Of a stretch of 64,000 nt of DNA, positions 26,228-35,499 are shown in pieces. Every line of letters begins with the position of its first letter. Position 1 is the first letter of the stretch. The stretch spans positions 8,285 through 72,284 of the forward strand of contig NZ_LSIC01000177.1 in assembly GCF_001556045.1 (NCBI RefSeq). Reading direction: 5' to 3'. Below the pieces are notes generated by a model, which saw nothing but the letters and a program-made list of their open reading frames with translations, did no database searches and was not told the DNA's origin. The position numbers and the translations under genes were made by a program. The stretch comes from Bradyrhizobium sp. CCH5-F6 (GTDB lineage Bacteria > Pseudomonadota > Alphaproteobacteria > Rhizobiales > Xanthobacteraceae).

Positions 26228-27025
26228 TCACCCCACCACCCTATACAGCCTCCACCTCTCCGGCACGCCCTTGAGCCGGTGCACGCCGTGATCCCTCAGG
26301 CTGATCGCGGGCTGCGCCTTCACCAGCTCCTTCACCGCGCTCGACACCAGCACCTCTCCCGCGCGCGCCTTTGCGGCAACGCGGGTGCCGATGTGGAAGG
26401 CGAGGCCGACCATTTCGCCGCCGCTGATGGTGTATTCGCCGGCGTGCAGGCCGACCCGGATCTCGAGACCCAGCGTGCGCACGGCATTCTGGATCGCGGT
26501 CGCGCAAGCGATGCCGGCGGCGGGCTTCCTGAACGTCGCCAGCACGCCGTCGCCGGTGGTCACGACCTCCTTGCCGCCGCACGTCTTCAGCTCCTTGCGG
26601 ACCGCGGCGTAATAATGGCCCATCACCTTGGTCCAGCGGGCATCGCCGAGCCTGGCCGCTTTCGCGGTCGAGCCGACGATGTCGACGATCAGGATGGTGG
26701 CCAGCGCCTGCCTGGGCTCGGTGCCGCGCTCGGCGGGGCGGCGCCGGAACGCGATCGGTCCCGCCAGCGGCTCATAGCGATGGTTGCGGCGCCGCGCGAT
26801 CGCGGCCTTCGTGTAGTCCTGCGCGCGCTGCGCGGTGCGGCAACGGACGATCTTCTCCTGCGGCAGACGCGACCAGTACACCTTGCGCCCGGCACCAGCG
26901 CCATGCACCTCCACCGCGCCCCACTTCAGGAAGACTGCCGAGCCAACACGCCTGACACACCACGCCTTCGAGGTGTATCCCGACACGTTGGACTGAAGGA
27001 CTCCGATGCGGAGGAATTTGGGCAT
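26228..27025 (-). CDS. Class III nucleotidyl cyclase with WGR-like N-terminal region
   Basis: Starting from ATG 27025 (MPKFLRIGVLQSNVSGYTS) the product has 265 aa. Residues 1-85 contain VFLKWGAVEVHGAGAGRKVYW, which recalls a WGR domain with altered core residues. The C-terminal half is a class III cyclase domain. The metal-binding Asp residues lie in LIVDIVGSTAKAARLGD and TTGDGVLATF, and GLHAGEYTISGGEMVGLAFHI follows. It probably makes cAMP, though this cannot be told from cGMP here. It is a soluble single-gene unit convergent with the HTH gene. Pairing of a WGR-like region with a cyclase is unusual. Confidence 0.78.
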   Translation of the reverse strand: MPKFLRIGVLQSNVSGYTSKAWCVRRVGSAVFLKWGAVEVHGAGAGRKVYWSRLPQEKIVRCRTAQRAQDYTKAAIARRRNHRYEPLAGPIAFRRRPAERGTEPRQALATILIVDIVGSTAKAARLGDARWTKVMGHYYAAVRKELKTCGGKEVVTTGDGVLATFRKPAAGIACATAIQNAVRTLGLEIRVGLHAGEYTISGGEMVGLAFHIGTRVAAKARAGEVLVSSAVKELVKAQPAISLRDHGVHRLKGVPERWRLYRVVG

Positions 27026-27192
27026 CAACGCGCGGCCGATTGAAGGACCGTATGGACGATTGACGAAACCTATTCGGACAGCCCTGCATCGGCAATAGGC
27101 CTTCGTGCGCCGCTCTGCGTCCTTCGCGTGGACGAGGCGCAGCCCAAATCGATGTGCTATCCTCCCTTGGGGGCGGCAGGAGAGAGAAAACC

Positions 27193-27561
27193 ATGGCAAC
27201 AAGTGTCAAGCAAATGCTGGAAGCTGCGAACGCGGCGGTGCCGAAGATCTCGTCGGAGCAGGCGGCCGAGATGATCAAGAACGGGGACACGCTCGTGTTG
27301 GACGTCCGCGACGCGCCGGAAGTCGCCGCCAGCGGCAAGATCGCGGGCGCCGTGCATGTCTCGCGCGGGATGCTGGAATTTCGCGCCGATCCGGAGTCGC
27401 CCTATCACGACAAGGCGTTCGACAAGGCCAAGACCGTGATCCTGTACTGCGCATCCGGCGGCCGATCGGCGCTTGCCGGGAAGGTGCTCAAGGACATGGG
27501 CTACGAGAAGGTCTACAACGTCGGCGGCTTCAAGGACTGGTCGGGAGCCGTCGAGAAATAG
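27193..27561 (+). CDS. Rhodanese-like sulfurtransferase
   Basis: The ATG at 27193 follows GGAGAGAG and gives 122 aa, one rhodanese domain. The loop LYCASGGRSALAG carries the active Cys86, and VLDVRDAPEVAASGKIAGAVHVSRG is the typical first half. It would transfer sulfane sulfur to cyanide, thiols or a protein partner in the cytoplasm. It is a lone gene with no sulfur-metabolism neighbours. Confidence 0.9.
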   Translation: MATSVKQMLEAANAAVPKISSEQAAEMIKNGDTLVLDVRDAPEVAASGKIAGAVHVSRGMLEFRADPESPYHDKAFDKAKTVILYCASGGRSALAGKVLKDMGYEKVYNVGGFKDWSGAVEK

Positions 27562-27721
27562 GCGAAACAGGTGGCGCGGTTCCCGTCCCCGGCGCTGGCG
27601 CTCACGGCCCCGCGGAGCGATCGGCCGTCGGGGCCGCGAGCCCCGGCGCCTGACCCTGCTGCGTCGCCCGGCATCTCACCTTCGACGCAACGATCGGCCG
27701 TCATGCGCGTTTCCATCCCTA

Positions 27722-27764
27722 AAGCGCGATGAGATCAGGTTGAATCGTCATCATCATCGCGCTT
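27722..27764. repeat. Short palindromic intergenic repeat
   Basis: AAGCGCGATGA (27722-27732) pairs with TCATCGCGCTT (27754-27764) around a 21-base centre. The same GCGCGAT...ATCGCGC ends recur at 63781-63823, so this is one member of a dispersed repeat family. Confidence 0.7.
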
Positions 27765-27790
27765 CAGGTTACTGGACCGTGAGGCGCGCC

Positions 27791-27970
27791 ATGAGCAAGG
27801 ACGACGAACTGAAGCCCGACGACTTCCCGATCGTAGCCGACAAGGACAAGCTGAGGACCCACAAGGGCGAGCACGTCGCCGAGGCCGAAACCGAGCAGAT
27901 CGCGCATGAGATCGCCGACCGGCTGAACGAGCACGCGCACCGGGAAGAGCAGGATCGCTGGTCGGCCTGA
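27791..27970 (+). CDS. Small acidic hypothetical protein
   Basis: The 59-aa protein, MSKDDELKPDDFPIVADKDK onward, is highly charged (Asp, Glu, Lys, His), with a likely helix in its second half (ETEQIAHEIADRLNEHAHREE). The ATG follows GAGGCGCG. There is no signal peptide and no Cys. The charge pattern and codon use look like a real gene and I have the impression of similar short proteins in Bradyrhizobium, but no function can be assigned. Confidence 0.6.
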   Translation: MSKDDELKPDDFPIVADKDKLRTHKGEHVAEAETEQIAHEIADRLNEHAHREEQDRWSA

Positions 27971-28198
27971 GTTAGCGGCATCGCGTCGCGGTTGACCAGG
28001 GATAGGAACACCGGGGATCCCCGCGCATTGGCCTGCGCCGGGGTCCACCATTCCGGCAAATGGCGGCCTCGGCTCGACCCCCGCCCCCGGACCGCCGAGC
28101 CGGGGCCCGCCTGACGCGGAGCGAACGCAAACCTTCGAGACGACCGCCTGCGGCGGACGCTCGGGATGAGGTCTCGTTCGGCGGCTGCCGCTCGCGGC

Positions 28199-29389
28199 TC
28201 ACTCCGGATACGCGAACAGATCGATCGGCTCGTTGAAGCCGCGCACCGCGTGCTGGCCGACATGCTCCAGGGCGAACTCTTTCTCCACCAGCTCGGCGAA
28301 GGCGCGCGACAGCAGCACCTTCTTGCCGATGGTCTTGGTCAGCGCCTCCAGGCGGGAGGCCATGTTGACGGCCGGGCCGATCACGGTGAAGTCGAGCCGG
28401 CTGGTCGATCCGATATTGCCGTACATGACGTCGCCGACGTGGACGCCGATGCCGTAGTTCAGCGGCGCGCGGCCGGTGACGCTGTTCCGTTCGTTGAGCG
28501 CGGCCATGGCCTGCCGGGCCTCGGCCACGGCGCGAAGCAGGTTTGCGCAGGCGTCGGGCGCGCTGAGCGGAAAGATGGCGAGCAGTCCGTCTCCGATGAA
28601 CTTCAGGATCTCGCCGCCGTACCGCGCGATCGGCTCCGACATCGCGTCGAAATAGTCGTTGAGCAGGTCGATGACGTCGTCGCGCGGCCAATTGTCGGAG
28701 ATCCTGGTGAAATCCCGGAGGTCGCAGATCATGATCGCGGCGCGCACCGTGGTGCCGGTGCCGCGCCTGGTGGCGCCGGCCAGGATCAGCTCGCCGGCAT
28801 GGGAGCCGACATAGGTCTCCAGCAGGGTCCGCGCCAGGCGGTTCTTGATGCGGATCTCGCTGACCAGCGCCAGCACCGGCAGCAGCTTCTTGAGGCCGGC
28901 GATATGCGCATCGTCGAAACCGCCGGGCCGGTCGGTCGCGAAGGTGACGATGTGCCGCTTGCCGAGCGTATGGTAGAGCGGCCAGGCGACATAGTCGGTG
29001 AGGCCCTTGGCGCGCATCTCGTCATAGAGGGCGTGCTTGCGGCCGAGCGAGGGATCCTGCTCGAGCCTCTCGCGCAGCTCGGTTGCGCCGTCAGTGATCT
29101 CGTGGGCGGCGCTGCCGATATATTCGGGCCGCTCGCGAACTTCATAGTCGACCAGCGCAATCTCAGCCTCGCGGCTCCCGTCGGACCACATCATGCGGGC
29201 CCCGAGCCACTGCGGGTGATTGATCAACACGTGAAGCGTCGCCCGCTTCACGGGAATGCCGGCCTGCTGGAGGCGGATGCACATCTGCGCGAAGATGTCG
29301 TCGATGAAACGCTCGTCGCGCGTGCCGTTGGTCAGCCAGTCGATGACGCCGTCGGCAGGCGTGGGGGCAAGGTTGTCCGGCGCGTTCAT
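28199..29389 (-). CDS. Adenylate/guanylate cyclase with N-terminal sensor region
   Basis: The 396-aa soluble protein has residues 1-190 forming a region without membrane spans that looks GAF-like in layout (PLYHTLGKRHIVTFATDRPGGF). A class III cyclase domain then carries metal-binding Asp in MICDLRDFTRISD and GGEILKFIGDGLLAIF, and GIGVHVGDVMYGNIGSTSRLDFTVIG. Adenine-type recognition residues were not checked. It is a single-gene unit between the acidic protein and the HutD-like gene. Confidence 0.85.
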   Translation of the reverse strand: MNAPDNLAPTPADGVIDWLTNGTRDERFIDDIFAQMCIRLQQAGIPVKRATLHVLINHPQWLGARMMWSDGSREAEIALVDYEVRERPEYIGSAAHEITDGATELRERLEQDPSLGRKHALYDEMRAKGLTDYVAWPLYHTLGKRHIVTFATDRPGGFDDAHIAGLKKLLPVLALVSEIRIKNRLARTLLETYVGSHAGELILAGATRRGTGTTVRAAIMICDLRDFTRISDNWPRDDVIDLLNDYFDAMSEPIARYGGEILKFIGDGLLAIFPLSAPDACANLLRAVAEARQAMAALNERNSVTGRAPLNYGIGVHVGDVMYGNIGSTSRLDFTVIGPAVNMASRLEALTKTIGKKVLLSRAFAELVEKEFALEHVGQHAVRGFNEPIDLFAYPE

Positions 29390-29505
29390 AGTCTGCCCCT
29401 CGAGCTGCGGTCTGCTACAGAAGCAGATATCATGCTCCGGGCCGGCGGCGTCAACCTGGCCAGTTGCACGGATTGTGCGCAGCAGGCGACCAGCGCAGCG
29501 GCCGC

Positions 29506-30090
29506 CTAAGCGAGCAGCCGGATCGATCCCAGCACCGCGAGGCCCGACACGAGCGCAAGCATCACCGGCTCCGTCAGCTCGACCTTCAGCGTGCCCTCGT
29601 CGGGAATCGTAAAATTCTCGTCATCGAGACGGATGCGGCATTCGCCGCGCGCGGCATAGACGAGATGGGTGCCCGCCGCGAGCGGCCGCTCGCCGGGCTC
29701 CCTGAGCGCGAGGAGATCAATCTCCGCCGCACCGCGCCGCGCCATGAGGTTCACGACCTCGACGGGACCGGCTTCGAGCTCGGTCACGATCTCGAGCTCG
29801 CCGGTGAAACGCACGGTCGTAAAAGGTTCACGTTCGTCGAATTCCTGCGTCGGCGACTTCAGCACCAGCCCGCGCCCGCCCACGACCATCTGCAAGCGGT
29901 CGATACCGGGCATGTAGGAGAAGGGACCGGGCGCCACGATCGGCGTCGAGGCAAAGCGCCAGAGCAGGCTGTCCCAGCTCTTCTGCGGCGCATCGTCCCG
30001 ATGAGCGTCCGCAATGTCGGTGAAGATGCCGCCGCCGTTCTTCCACGGCGAGCGGGTGTAGTCGTCAGGCTTGAGCAGTGTTGCTTTCAT
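29506..30090 (-). CDS. HutD/Ves family protein
   Basis: Starting from ATG 30090 (MKATLLKPDDYTRSPWKNGGG) the product has 194 aa, the HutD size. SPWKNGGGIFTDIA at the N-terminus and the bicupin-like pattern (PGIDRLQMVVGGRGLVL, ERPLAAGTHLVYAARGE) are diagnostic. HutD proteins often accompany histidine-utilisation genes and may set formimidoglutamate levels, but no hut genes are here. It overlaps the hydrolase gene by 26 bp, so the two are translated together. Confidence 0.85.
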   Translation of the reverse strand: MKATLLKPDDYTRSPWKNGGGIFTDIADAHRDDAPQKSWDSLLWRFASTPIVAPGPFSYMPGIDRLQMVVGGRGLVLKSPTQEFDEREPFTTVRFTGELEIVTELEAGPVEVVNLMARRGAAEIDLLALREPGERPLAAGTHLVYAARGECRIRLDDENFTIPDEGTLKVELTEPVMLALVSGLAVLGSIRLLA

Positions 30091-31021
30091 GGAGATCCTC
30101 GACACGATCGGGGTGCGATGAAGCGCCGGCGCGCGCTTCCAGAAACGGCTCGGCTTCCTCCCGCACGGCGTCCAAATGCGTGAACAGCGACACGTGGCCG
30201 CCATCGGGGAGCGCCAGCAGCCTCGCTTGCGGAATCGCCCGGCAGACATTCTCCGCATGCGAGAACGGCACGACGTTGTCGGCGCGGCCGTGCACGACGA
30301 GGGTGGGCGCCGAGATCGCTCCCGCGGGCAACTGTCCCAGCGCGGCAAACCGCGCGATGTCGTTGATGGTCCCTGGAAGCCGCGCCTGCAGATTCCGAAA
30401 CACGCTCGACTGCAAGGCGCCGAACAGCGGACCCGCCGCCGGATGGCGCAAGGTCCGTTCGCGCATGGCGTCATCGGGGATGGAGCGGCGCGCACCGGCT
30501 TGCGGATTTCGTTCTGCCCGCCATCTCAGGAGGCGCGGCAGTCCGGGAAGACGCGCAAGGTGGCGCATCATGCGCAGGCGCGCGGTGATCTCCGGCGGCG
30601 TTTGCAGCGTGCCCGTGCAGGCCGAGATCAGCACCAGCGCGCGGCAGCGCGAGGGATGCCGCGCGGCAAATTGCAGCGCCGAGGGGCCGCCGGCGGAGAC
30701 CGCGACGATCGCCGCGGACGAAATCCCGACCGCGTCGAGCAGCGCGCCGTAGACATCGGCCTGTTCGTCGGGTGACGCGCCAAGCGCGAGGGACGAGCCG
30801 AGATAGCCGGGGCGGGACACGGCCACCACCCGCTTGCCCCTGAGCGTCTTCGCGAGGGCGCGCGCCAGCAGCCACGACTGGTCGTGACCGCCCATGCCGC
30901 CGTGGACGGCCAGAATGGCCGGCCCCTCGCCCGCGATGGCGCACTGGATCGTGCCGCGGGAGGTCGTCACGAAGACCGGAGCAGGCCCGGCGAGCGGCAA
31001 TGCGTCTGGATCTGCGGTCAT
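30065..31021 (-). CDS. Alpha/beta hydrolase
   Basis: The ATG at 31021 (MTADPDALPLAGPAPVF) gives 318 aa. It has the oxyanion motif AVHGGMGGHDQSW, nucleophile Ser109 in AVSAGGPSA, Asp248 in HGRADNVVPF and His276 in DGGHVSLF, so the triad is complete. The first Gly of the usual GxSxG is Val here. It could be an esterase, lactonase or C-C hydrolase; nothing near fixes the substrate. It is the middle gene of a three-gene operon, overlapping the DUF2087 gene by 4 bp and the HutD-like gene by 26 bp. Confidence 0.85.
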   Translation of the reverse strand: MTADPDALPLAGPAPVFVTTSRGTIQCAIAGEGPAILAVHGGMGGHDQSWLLARALAKTLRGKRVVAVSRPGYLGSSLALGASPDEQADVYGALLDAVGISSAAIVAVSAGGPSALQFAARHPSRCRALVLISACTGTLQTPPEITARLRMMRHLARLPGLPRLLRWRAERNPQAGARRSIPDDAMRERTLRHPAAGPLFGALQSSVFRNLQARLPGTINDIARFAALGQLPAGAISAPTLVVHGRADNVVPFSHAENVCRAIPQARLLALPDGGHVSLFTHLDAVREEAEPFLEARAGASSHPDRVEDLHESNTAQA

Positions 31022-31587
31022 GTCGCGGCTTCCGATCGCCCGGCAGCGCCGGACTTGAGACAGCGCAGAAGCGCGGCAGCCTCCGCCGGCGGCCGACGCT
31101 CGATCCGGCGATACGCGCGCCCATCGGAGGTGCGGACGACCAGGCCGTGATCGCACAGCGCGCGGCGAAGCAAGGCATCATCGCCAAAGGCATGCAGGCG
31201 ATTCAACAGCGTCTTCACTTCCGCCTCGGCCAGACTGCACCGCGACGGGAAGCCGGCCCACAACACCCAGAGGCTCAGCTGCTGCAAATTGTGCCGGGCC
31301 GGCCAGCGAAGCAACCTGCCGCGTTCATCGAAATGGCGCGCCGCGCGTTGCACGCGCTTCAGATCGAGCGCCTCGTCTCGGGCCGCCCGCGTCCCGCGGT
31401 CATCCACGGGCGTGCCGACCGCACCGGCGCGGAAATGCTGATAGTTCCGGTGTCCCGCCGCGCGCGCAAGAATGTTAAGCAACTCGACGTGCCCCGGTGG
31501 CGACGTGCGCTCCAGAAGCTGGGCGCGCAGGGATTTCGCGAGCGCGGAGATGTCGCCCGCAACGAACGCAATGGGTGTTCTGGACAT
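31018..31587 (-). CDS. DUF2087 domain protein
   Basis: The ATG at 31587 (MSRTPIAFVAGDISALAKSLR) gives 189 aa. Residues about 115-170 match the DUF2087 pattern (EVKTLLNRLHAFGDDALLRRALCDHGLVVRTSDGRAYRR in shortened form), which in other proteins follows a MarR- or ArsR-type helix-turn-helix. The N-terminal half has LARAAGHRNYQHFRA, seen in proteins thought to bind nucleic acid. It is the first gene of the operon with the hydrolase and HutD-like genes, and is perhaps regulatory. Confidence 0.75.
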   Translation of the reverse strand: MSRTPIAFVAGDISALAKSLRAQLLERTSPPGHVELLNILARAAGHRNYQHFRAGAVGTPVDDRGTRAARDEALDLKRVQRAARHFDERGRLLRWPARHNLQQLSLWVLWAGFPSRCSLAEAEVKTLLNRLHAFGDDALLRRALCDHGLVVRTSDGRAYRRIERRPPAEAAALLRCLKSGAAGRSEAAT

Positions 31588-31830
31588 GACCAATCCTCGA
31601 TGTGCCGATCCACAGGCGGATTGTCGGAGGTCACCGGCTTACGACGCGGCACGAGGTTTGGTGTCGGTTCGATTTAGCCTTGCAGGTTTAGCTTCCCTCG
31701 CGGGACGGTGACGCCTGGGTGAACTGCAGACCCGGGCAAACCCTTACTATAGACGCCCGGCGAGCTCAAGGGCCTGACATCGATGCGCGGCACCGTGGTC
31801 GGAGCGACGAGCGTCGCGGAGCTGGCGACG

Positions 31831-33927
31831 CTACTTTGACGTCAATGCCGCTACGGCCCGCCAGCTGGCGTCAGGCGCAGCCGATGTGAGCTGCCGGCAG
31901 CGGTCCCGCATCAAGGCGGCCGGACGATCGTGGCTGCGCCGTTGCAACACCGCTTCGAAATCGGCGAGCGCATCGGCAAACCGGCGTGCGCGATAGGAGA
32001 CGAGGCCGCGCTCGTAATCCGCGATCCAGCCGATCGTGTCGCTATCACCGGCCGTCTCGCCTGCGATCCCGATCAGCTCATGGACGGAGATACCCTCCTC
32101 GCGTCCGTAGACCGCGATGCTGTCGACCTCGCGCGTGATGACGACGCCGCGCGCCAGACGTTCGGTCGCCCCGCCAACCAGGATCTGCGTCCCGTAGGAT
32201 TTGTTGGCGCCTTCGAGCCGGCTGGCGACGTTCACGGCATCGCCGATCACGGTGTAGTTCAGCCGCAGCTCCGAGCCGATATTGCCGACCAGCATGCGGC
32301 CGGAATTGATGCCGATGCGGATCTGGAGCGGCTGGCCGAGATCGTCGACGAGGCCCGACTCCTCGATCGCCCCGCGGCAGGCGAGCGCCGCGCGGCAGCA
32401 TCGCGCGGCGTGATCGTCTTGCGGCTGCGGCGCGCCCCAGAATGCCATCACGGCATCGCCGATGAACTTGTCGATGGTCCCGCCATGGGCGACGATGATC
32501 TCCGAGGTGATGTCGAGATAGCGCGACAGCAACGGCACCACGCGATCACCCAGCCGCTCGGACAGCCCGGTGAAGCCGGCAATGTCGATGAACATCACGC
32601 TGAGCTCCTGGACGCTGCCGCCGGGCCTCGCCTCGACGCCCTGGCGCAGCAAACCGCGGACGAGATCGGCCGGGATGAACTTGCGGAAGGCGGACAATCC
32701 GGCCGCCATCTCGGCGATCGCGCCCGACAGGCTCGCGATTTCCCTGAGCCGCGACGGATGGCGGCGAACCCGCTCCAGCGCGAAGGCCTCGACATGGCGA
32801 AGCTCGCCGACGACGCGCGACAGCGGCGCGGCGATGACGGACCGCGCCAGCATCGCCGAGGCCAGCGCCGCAAGCACGGCGCCGATGGCAAGGCCGAGGA
32901 TCAGGCGCCGCAGCGTCGTCTCGACCGGCCCGAGAAATTCGGCCTCCGGGATCACGGTCGCGAGCGACCAGCCGGGAAACGGCAGCGGCGTCAGCGCGAC
33001 TTCATAAGCAGCGCCGCCCCATATGAGCCGGTTCCGCCAGGCCTCCTTGCCGCCGGCCTCGCCCGCCTTGCCGAGCGCCAGGCGCGCGAGTGGCAGCAGC
33101 GCCGTGTCGCCGCGCGCCGGATGGAGCTCGTCGGCATTCTTGTCCGGCGCCGCGACGAGTTCGCCGCCATCGTCGATGATGAAGGCGGTCCCGGTTCGCC
33201 CGACCTCGAGCTGCGACAGGAAGCGCGCGAGCCTGGTGTATTCGATGACGACGGCCAGTACGCCTTGCCGCTCCTGATAGACGTCGATCGGTCCCGCGAA
33301 GGCGATCGACGGCCGGACGCCGGTCGCATGGTCCAGCACCCTGAACCATTGCGGATCATCCGCGGTCAGCCCGGCCTTGAACCAGGCCTGGTCGGCGACG
33401 TGAAACGAGGTCGGCTCGAAACGGCGGCTGGCGAACTCGATGTCGCCGGGCACCACCTCATACTCGTCGACGCGTCGCTGGCCGGCATGGTCGGTCAGCG
33501 AGATCTCCATCATCTCCAGGCGGCGATCGCCGAGCTTGTGCGCGGCGAAGAAGGAGCCGTCGGGCCAACCGAACGCGACCCAGGAGATCGTCGCCTGCGA
33601 CTGCAATTGCGAGAGAAAAACGAACTCGCGCTTGTCGGCCTCGCGGGTGTCGAGCACGTTCTGGAGGAACAGCGTGCGAATCGCGGTGTGGGCGGCGCGC
33701 GCCTCGTCGACGATCGCCGAGACCTCCTTGCGCACGGCCGCGACGATCTGCGCGTTGATGGTCGAGGCGAGCTGCCGGCTGGTCGCCTCCGCCGTGCGCC
33801 ACCACAACAGGCTGGACAGGGCAGCCGTCAGCAGGATCGCGGCCAGCACCAGCGCGGAGACCGCAAGGCGGATGCTGACCGTCAGCCCTGCGAGCGCGCG
33901 AAGCCGCCGTTCGGGATCGACATTCAT
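31831..33927 (-). CDS. Membrane adenylate/guanylate cyclase with Cache-type sensor
   Basis: The 698-aa protein has TM1 at about 22-44, a periplasmic dCache-like sensor at about 45-335 ([17 protein letters not shown], later [19 protein letters not shown]), TM2 at about 345-365, a HAMP-like linker and a class III cyclase domain. The metal-binding Asp residues are in [18 protein letters not shown] and [17 protein letters not shown], and [25 protein letters not shown] follows. A C-terminal helical tail of about 100 residues may mediate dimer contacts. It would turn an external small-molecule signal into cyclic nucleotide. The 243 bp before the next gene hold nothing I recognise. Confidence 0.88.
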   Translation of the reverse strand: MNVDPERRLRALAGLTVSIRLAVSALVLAAILLTAALSSLLWWRTAEATSRQLASTINAQIVAAVRKEVSAIVDEARAAHTAIRTLFLQNVLDTREADKREFVFLSQLQSQATISWVAFGWPDGSFFAAHKLGDRRLEMMEISLTDHAGQRRVDEYEVVPGDIEFASRRFEPTSFHVADQAWFKAGLTADDPQWFRVLDHATGVRPSIAFAGPIDVYQERQGVLAVVIEYTRLARFLSQLEVGRTGTAFIIDDGGELVAAPDKNADELHPARGDTALLPLARLALGKAGEAGGKEAWRNRLIWGGAAYEVALTPLPFPGWSLATVIPEAEFLGPVETTLRRLILGLAIGAVLAALASAMLARSVIAAPLSRVVGELRHVEAFALERVRRHPSRLREIASLSGAIAEMAAGLSAFRKFIPADLVRGLLRQGVEARPGGSVQELSVMFIDIAGFTGLSERLGDRVVPLLSRYLDITSEIIVAHGGTIDKFIGDAVMAFWGAPQPQDDHAARCCRAALACRGAIEESGLVDDLGQPLQIRIGINSGRMLVGNIGSELRLNYTVIGDAVNVASRLEGANKSYGTQILVGGATERLARGVVITREVDSIAVYGREEGISVHELIGIAGETAGDSDTIGWIADYERGLVSYRARRFADALADFEAVLQRRSHDRPAALMRDRCRQLTSAAPDASWRAVAALTSK

Positions 33928-34151
33928 CGCTGCTCACGCCTCGTTTGCGAGTAACTGGTATTCTCTTACGCGGCCGACGCTCGTTCGTTACCTCTGGCAG
34001 GAGCGAGCGCCCGCCGCCAATGCCCGGCGGCTACCGTCTCGATAGAAGCTCGGCATTGGCTTCTGGCCGACGCTTGCCCGCTAATCCCGCTCGAGCGCAC
34101 CGCCCCGTGCGCCGATCCAATCGGTCTCACGAACTCGTGAGCAGCCCGCCG

Positions 34152-34177
34152 GTAACGCAGGTCGCGCGCGGAGCGAA
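34152..34177 (+). promoter_or_regulatory. ECF SigF-type promoter for the bufferin operon
   Basis: GTAACG, 16 bases, then CGAA. The SigF consensus described in Caulobacter, where SigF drives bufferin-type operons, is GTAACC-N16-CGAA, so one base differs and the spacing is exact. It lies 56 bp before the precursor gene ATG. No sigF or anti-sigma gene is within the window. Confidence 0.7.
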
Positions 34178-34188
34178 GGAGACCATGC

Positions 34189-34211
34189 GCCATCGCCTGC
34201 CAGGCGATGGC
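34189..34211 (+). promoter_or_regulatory. Perfect hairpin in the bufferin operon leader
   Basis: GCCATCGCCT and AGGCGATGGC form a perfect 10-bp stem with a 3-base loop. It sits just after the predicted transcription start and 9 bases before the AGGAGAA ribosome-binding site, so it could stabilise the mRNA or influence precursor translation. Confidence 0.6.
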
Positions 34212-34232
34212 ATCTCGAACAGGAGAATCTCG

Positions 34233-34538
34233 ATGTCTGCCAAACATGCCGTCACCTCCCTCGTCCTCGCCGGTGCAATGTCGACCGCGCTCGCGACCCT
34301 TGCCGCCGCCGGCCCCCTGACCAAGGCCGAAGGCGAGGCGGCCGTCGCCGCCAAGAAGGAGAAGTGCTTCGGCGTCGCGCTGAAGGGCCAGAACGATTGC
34401 GCGGCGGGTCCGGGCACGACCTGCCAGGGCACTTCGACCGTCGACTTCCAGGGCAACGCCTGGAAATTCGTGCAGGGCGGCACCTGCACCAGCATCGAGC
34501 TGCCGAACGGCAAGAAGGGTTCGCTCAAGCCGGTGTAA
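34233..34538 (+). CDS. bufA: Bufferin precursor peptide, DUF2282
   Basis: The ATG at 34233 follows AGGAGAA and gives 101 aa. A signal peptide covers about residues 1-26 (cleavage after AAA). The mature peptide has four Cys (45, 56, 64, 85) in the DUF2282 frame: [26 protein letters not shown] and [12 protein letters not shown]2282 peptides are known substrates of DUF692 iron oxidases, which convert Cys into thiooxazole groups that bind copper. The full partner set follows in the same operon. The Cys chemistry and copper role are inferred from characterised relatives. Four Cys is usual for BufA1. Confidence 0.9.
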   Translation: MSAKHAVTSLVLAGAMSTALATLAAAGPLTKAEGEAAVAAKKEKCFGVALKGQNDCAAGPGTTCQGTSTVDFQGNAWKFVQGGTCTSIELPNGKKGSLKPV

Positions 34539-34581
34539 CGGCCGGCGCGACGTCGCCAGAAAGCACGAACGGAGCAGCACG

Positions 34582-35499
34582 ATGAGCACGGTGACCAAGC
34601 CGACCGGATCTGCGGCCGTGCCGCTCCGTTTCGCGACGCCCATCGGCGGCGTTGCCGGGACGAGCTTCAAGCCCGAGCATCTCCCGGCCATCCTCGAAGG
34701 CGGACCTCGGCGCGGCTTCTTCGAGGTCCACGCCGAGAACTACATGGGCGCCGGCGGCCCACCGCATCGCGCGCTGGAAGCGATCCGCCGCGACCATCCG
34801 CTCTCCCTGCATGGTGTCTGCATGTCGATCGGCGGTCCCCGGCCGCTCGACAAGGCGCATCTGGCGCGCTTCCGTAGCCTGGTCGCGCGCTACCAGCCAG
34901 CGCTGGTCTCCGAACATCTCGCCTGGTCGACGCATGAGACCAGCTTCTTCAACGATCTGTTGCCCCTGCCCTATACCGAGGCGACGCTGGCTTGCGTCTG
35001 CGATCACATCGACCAGGTGCAGGAGGCGATCCGCCGTCCGCTGCTGCTGGAAAACCCCTCGACCTATCTCGCGTTTCGCGAGTCGTCGATGAGCGAGACC
35101 GATTTCATCCGCGCCATTGCGGAGCGCACCGGCTGCGCGCTGTTGCTCGACATCAACAACGTGTTCGTCTCCGCGACAAATCACGGCTTCTCGGCGCTCG
35201 ATTATCTCGCGGAGTTTCCGCTGTCGCGGGTCGGCGAAATCCACCTCGCCGGCCATGCCGAGCAGGCCGACGACGAGGGTGACCTGTTGTTGATCGACAG
35301 CCATGACGGTCCGGTCGCGGACGCCATCTGGAAGCTCTACGAGATCGTGATCCGGCGCCGTGGCGCGGTACCGACGCTTATCGAATGGGACAGCAAGATA
35401 CCGGACTGGCCGATGCTGGAAGCGGAAGCCTCCGCGGCCCAGGCGATCCTCGACCGTCATCAGTCCGCCGTGCCGGCAGGAGAGCGTCATGCCGCATGA
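34582..35499 (+). CDS. bufB: DUF692 multinuclear non-heme iron oxidase (bufferin maturase)
   Basis: The 305-aa protein has the DUF692 TIM-barrel motifs. [71 protein letters not shown] and LIEWDSKIP supply the His/Glu/Asp ligands of the iron centre. In characterised systems the enzyme oxidises precursor Cys residues. It starts 43 bp after the precursor gene and overlaps the DUF2063 gene by 11 bp, so the enzyme and its partner are co-translated. Confidence 0.93.
   Translation: MSTVTKPTGSAAVPLRFATPIGGVAGTSFKPEHLPAILEGGPRRGFFEVHAENYMGAGGPPHRALEAIRRDHPLSLHGVCMSIGGPRPLDKAHLARFRSLVARYQPALVSEHLAWSTHETSFFNDLLPLPYTEATLACVCDHIDQVQEAIRRPLLLENPSTYLAFRESSMSETDFIRAIAERTGCALLLDINNVFVSATNHGFSALDYLAEFPLSRVGEIHLAGHAEQADDEGDLLLIDSHDGPVADAIWKLYEIVIRRRGAVPTLIEWDSKIPDWPMLEAEASAAQAILDRHQSAVPAGERHAA

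Larger units (their letters stand above)
33928..34232. promoter_or_regulatory. Regulatory region upstream of the bufferin operon
   Basis: This 305-bp gap between divergent genes holds the SigF-like promoter (34152-34177) and the leader hairpin (34189-34211), listed separately. The rest shows no gene. Confidence 0.5.

Noticed and set aside
25857..26231. PIN-domain toxin partner for the HTH gene
   Set aside because: No frame after or overlapping the HTH gene shows the acidic PIN motifs.
31930..33954. 674-aa forward ORF opposite the Cache-cyclase gene
   Set aside because: Its composition is typical of antisense shadow, and the reverse strand encodes a complete multi-domain protein.
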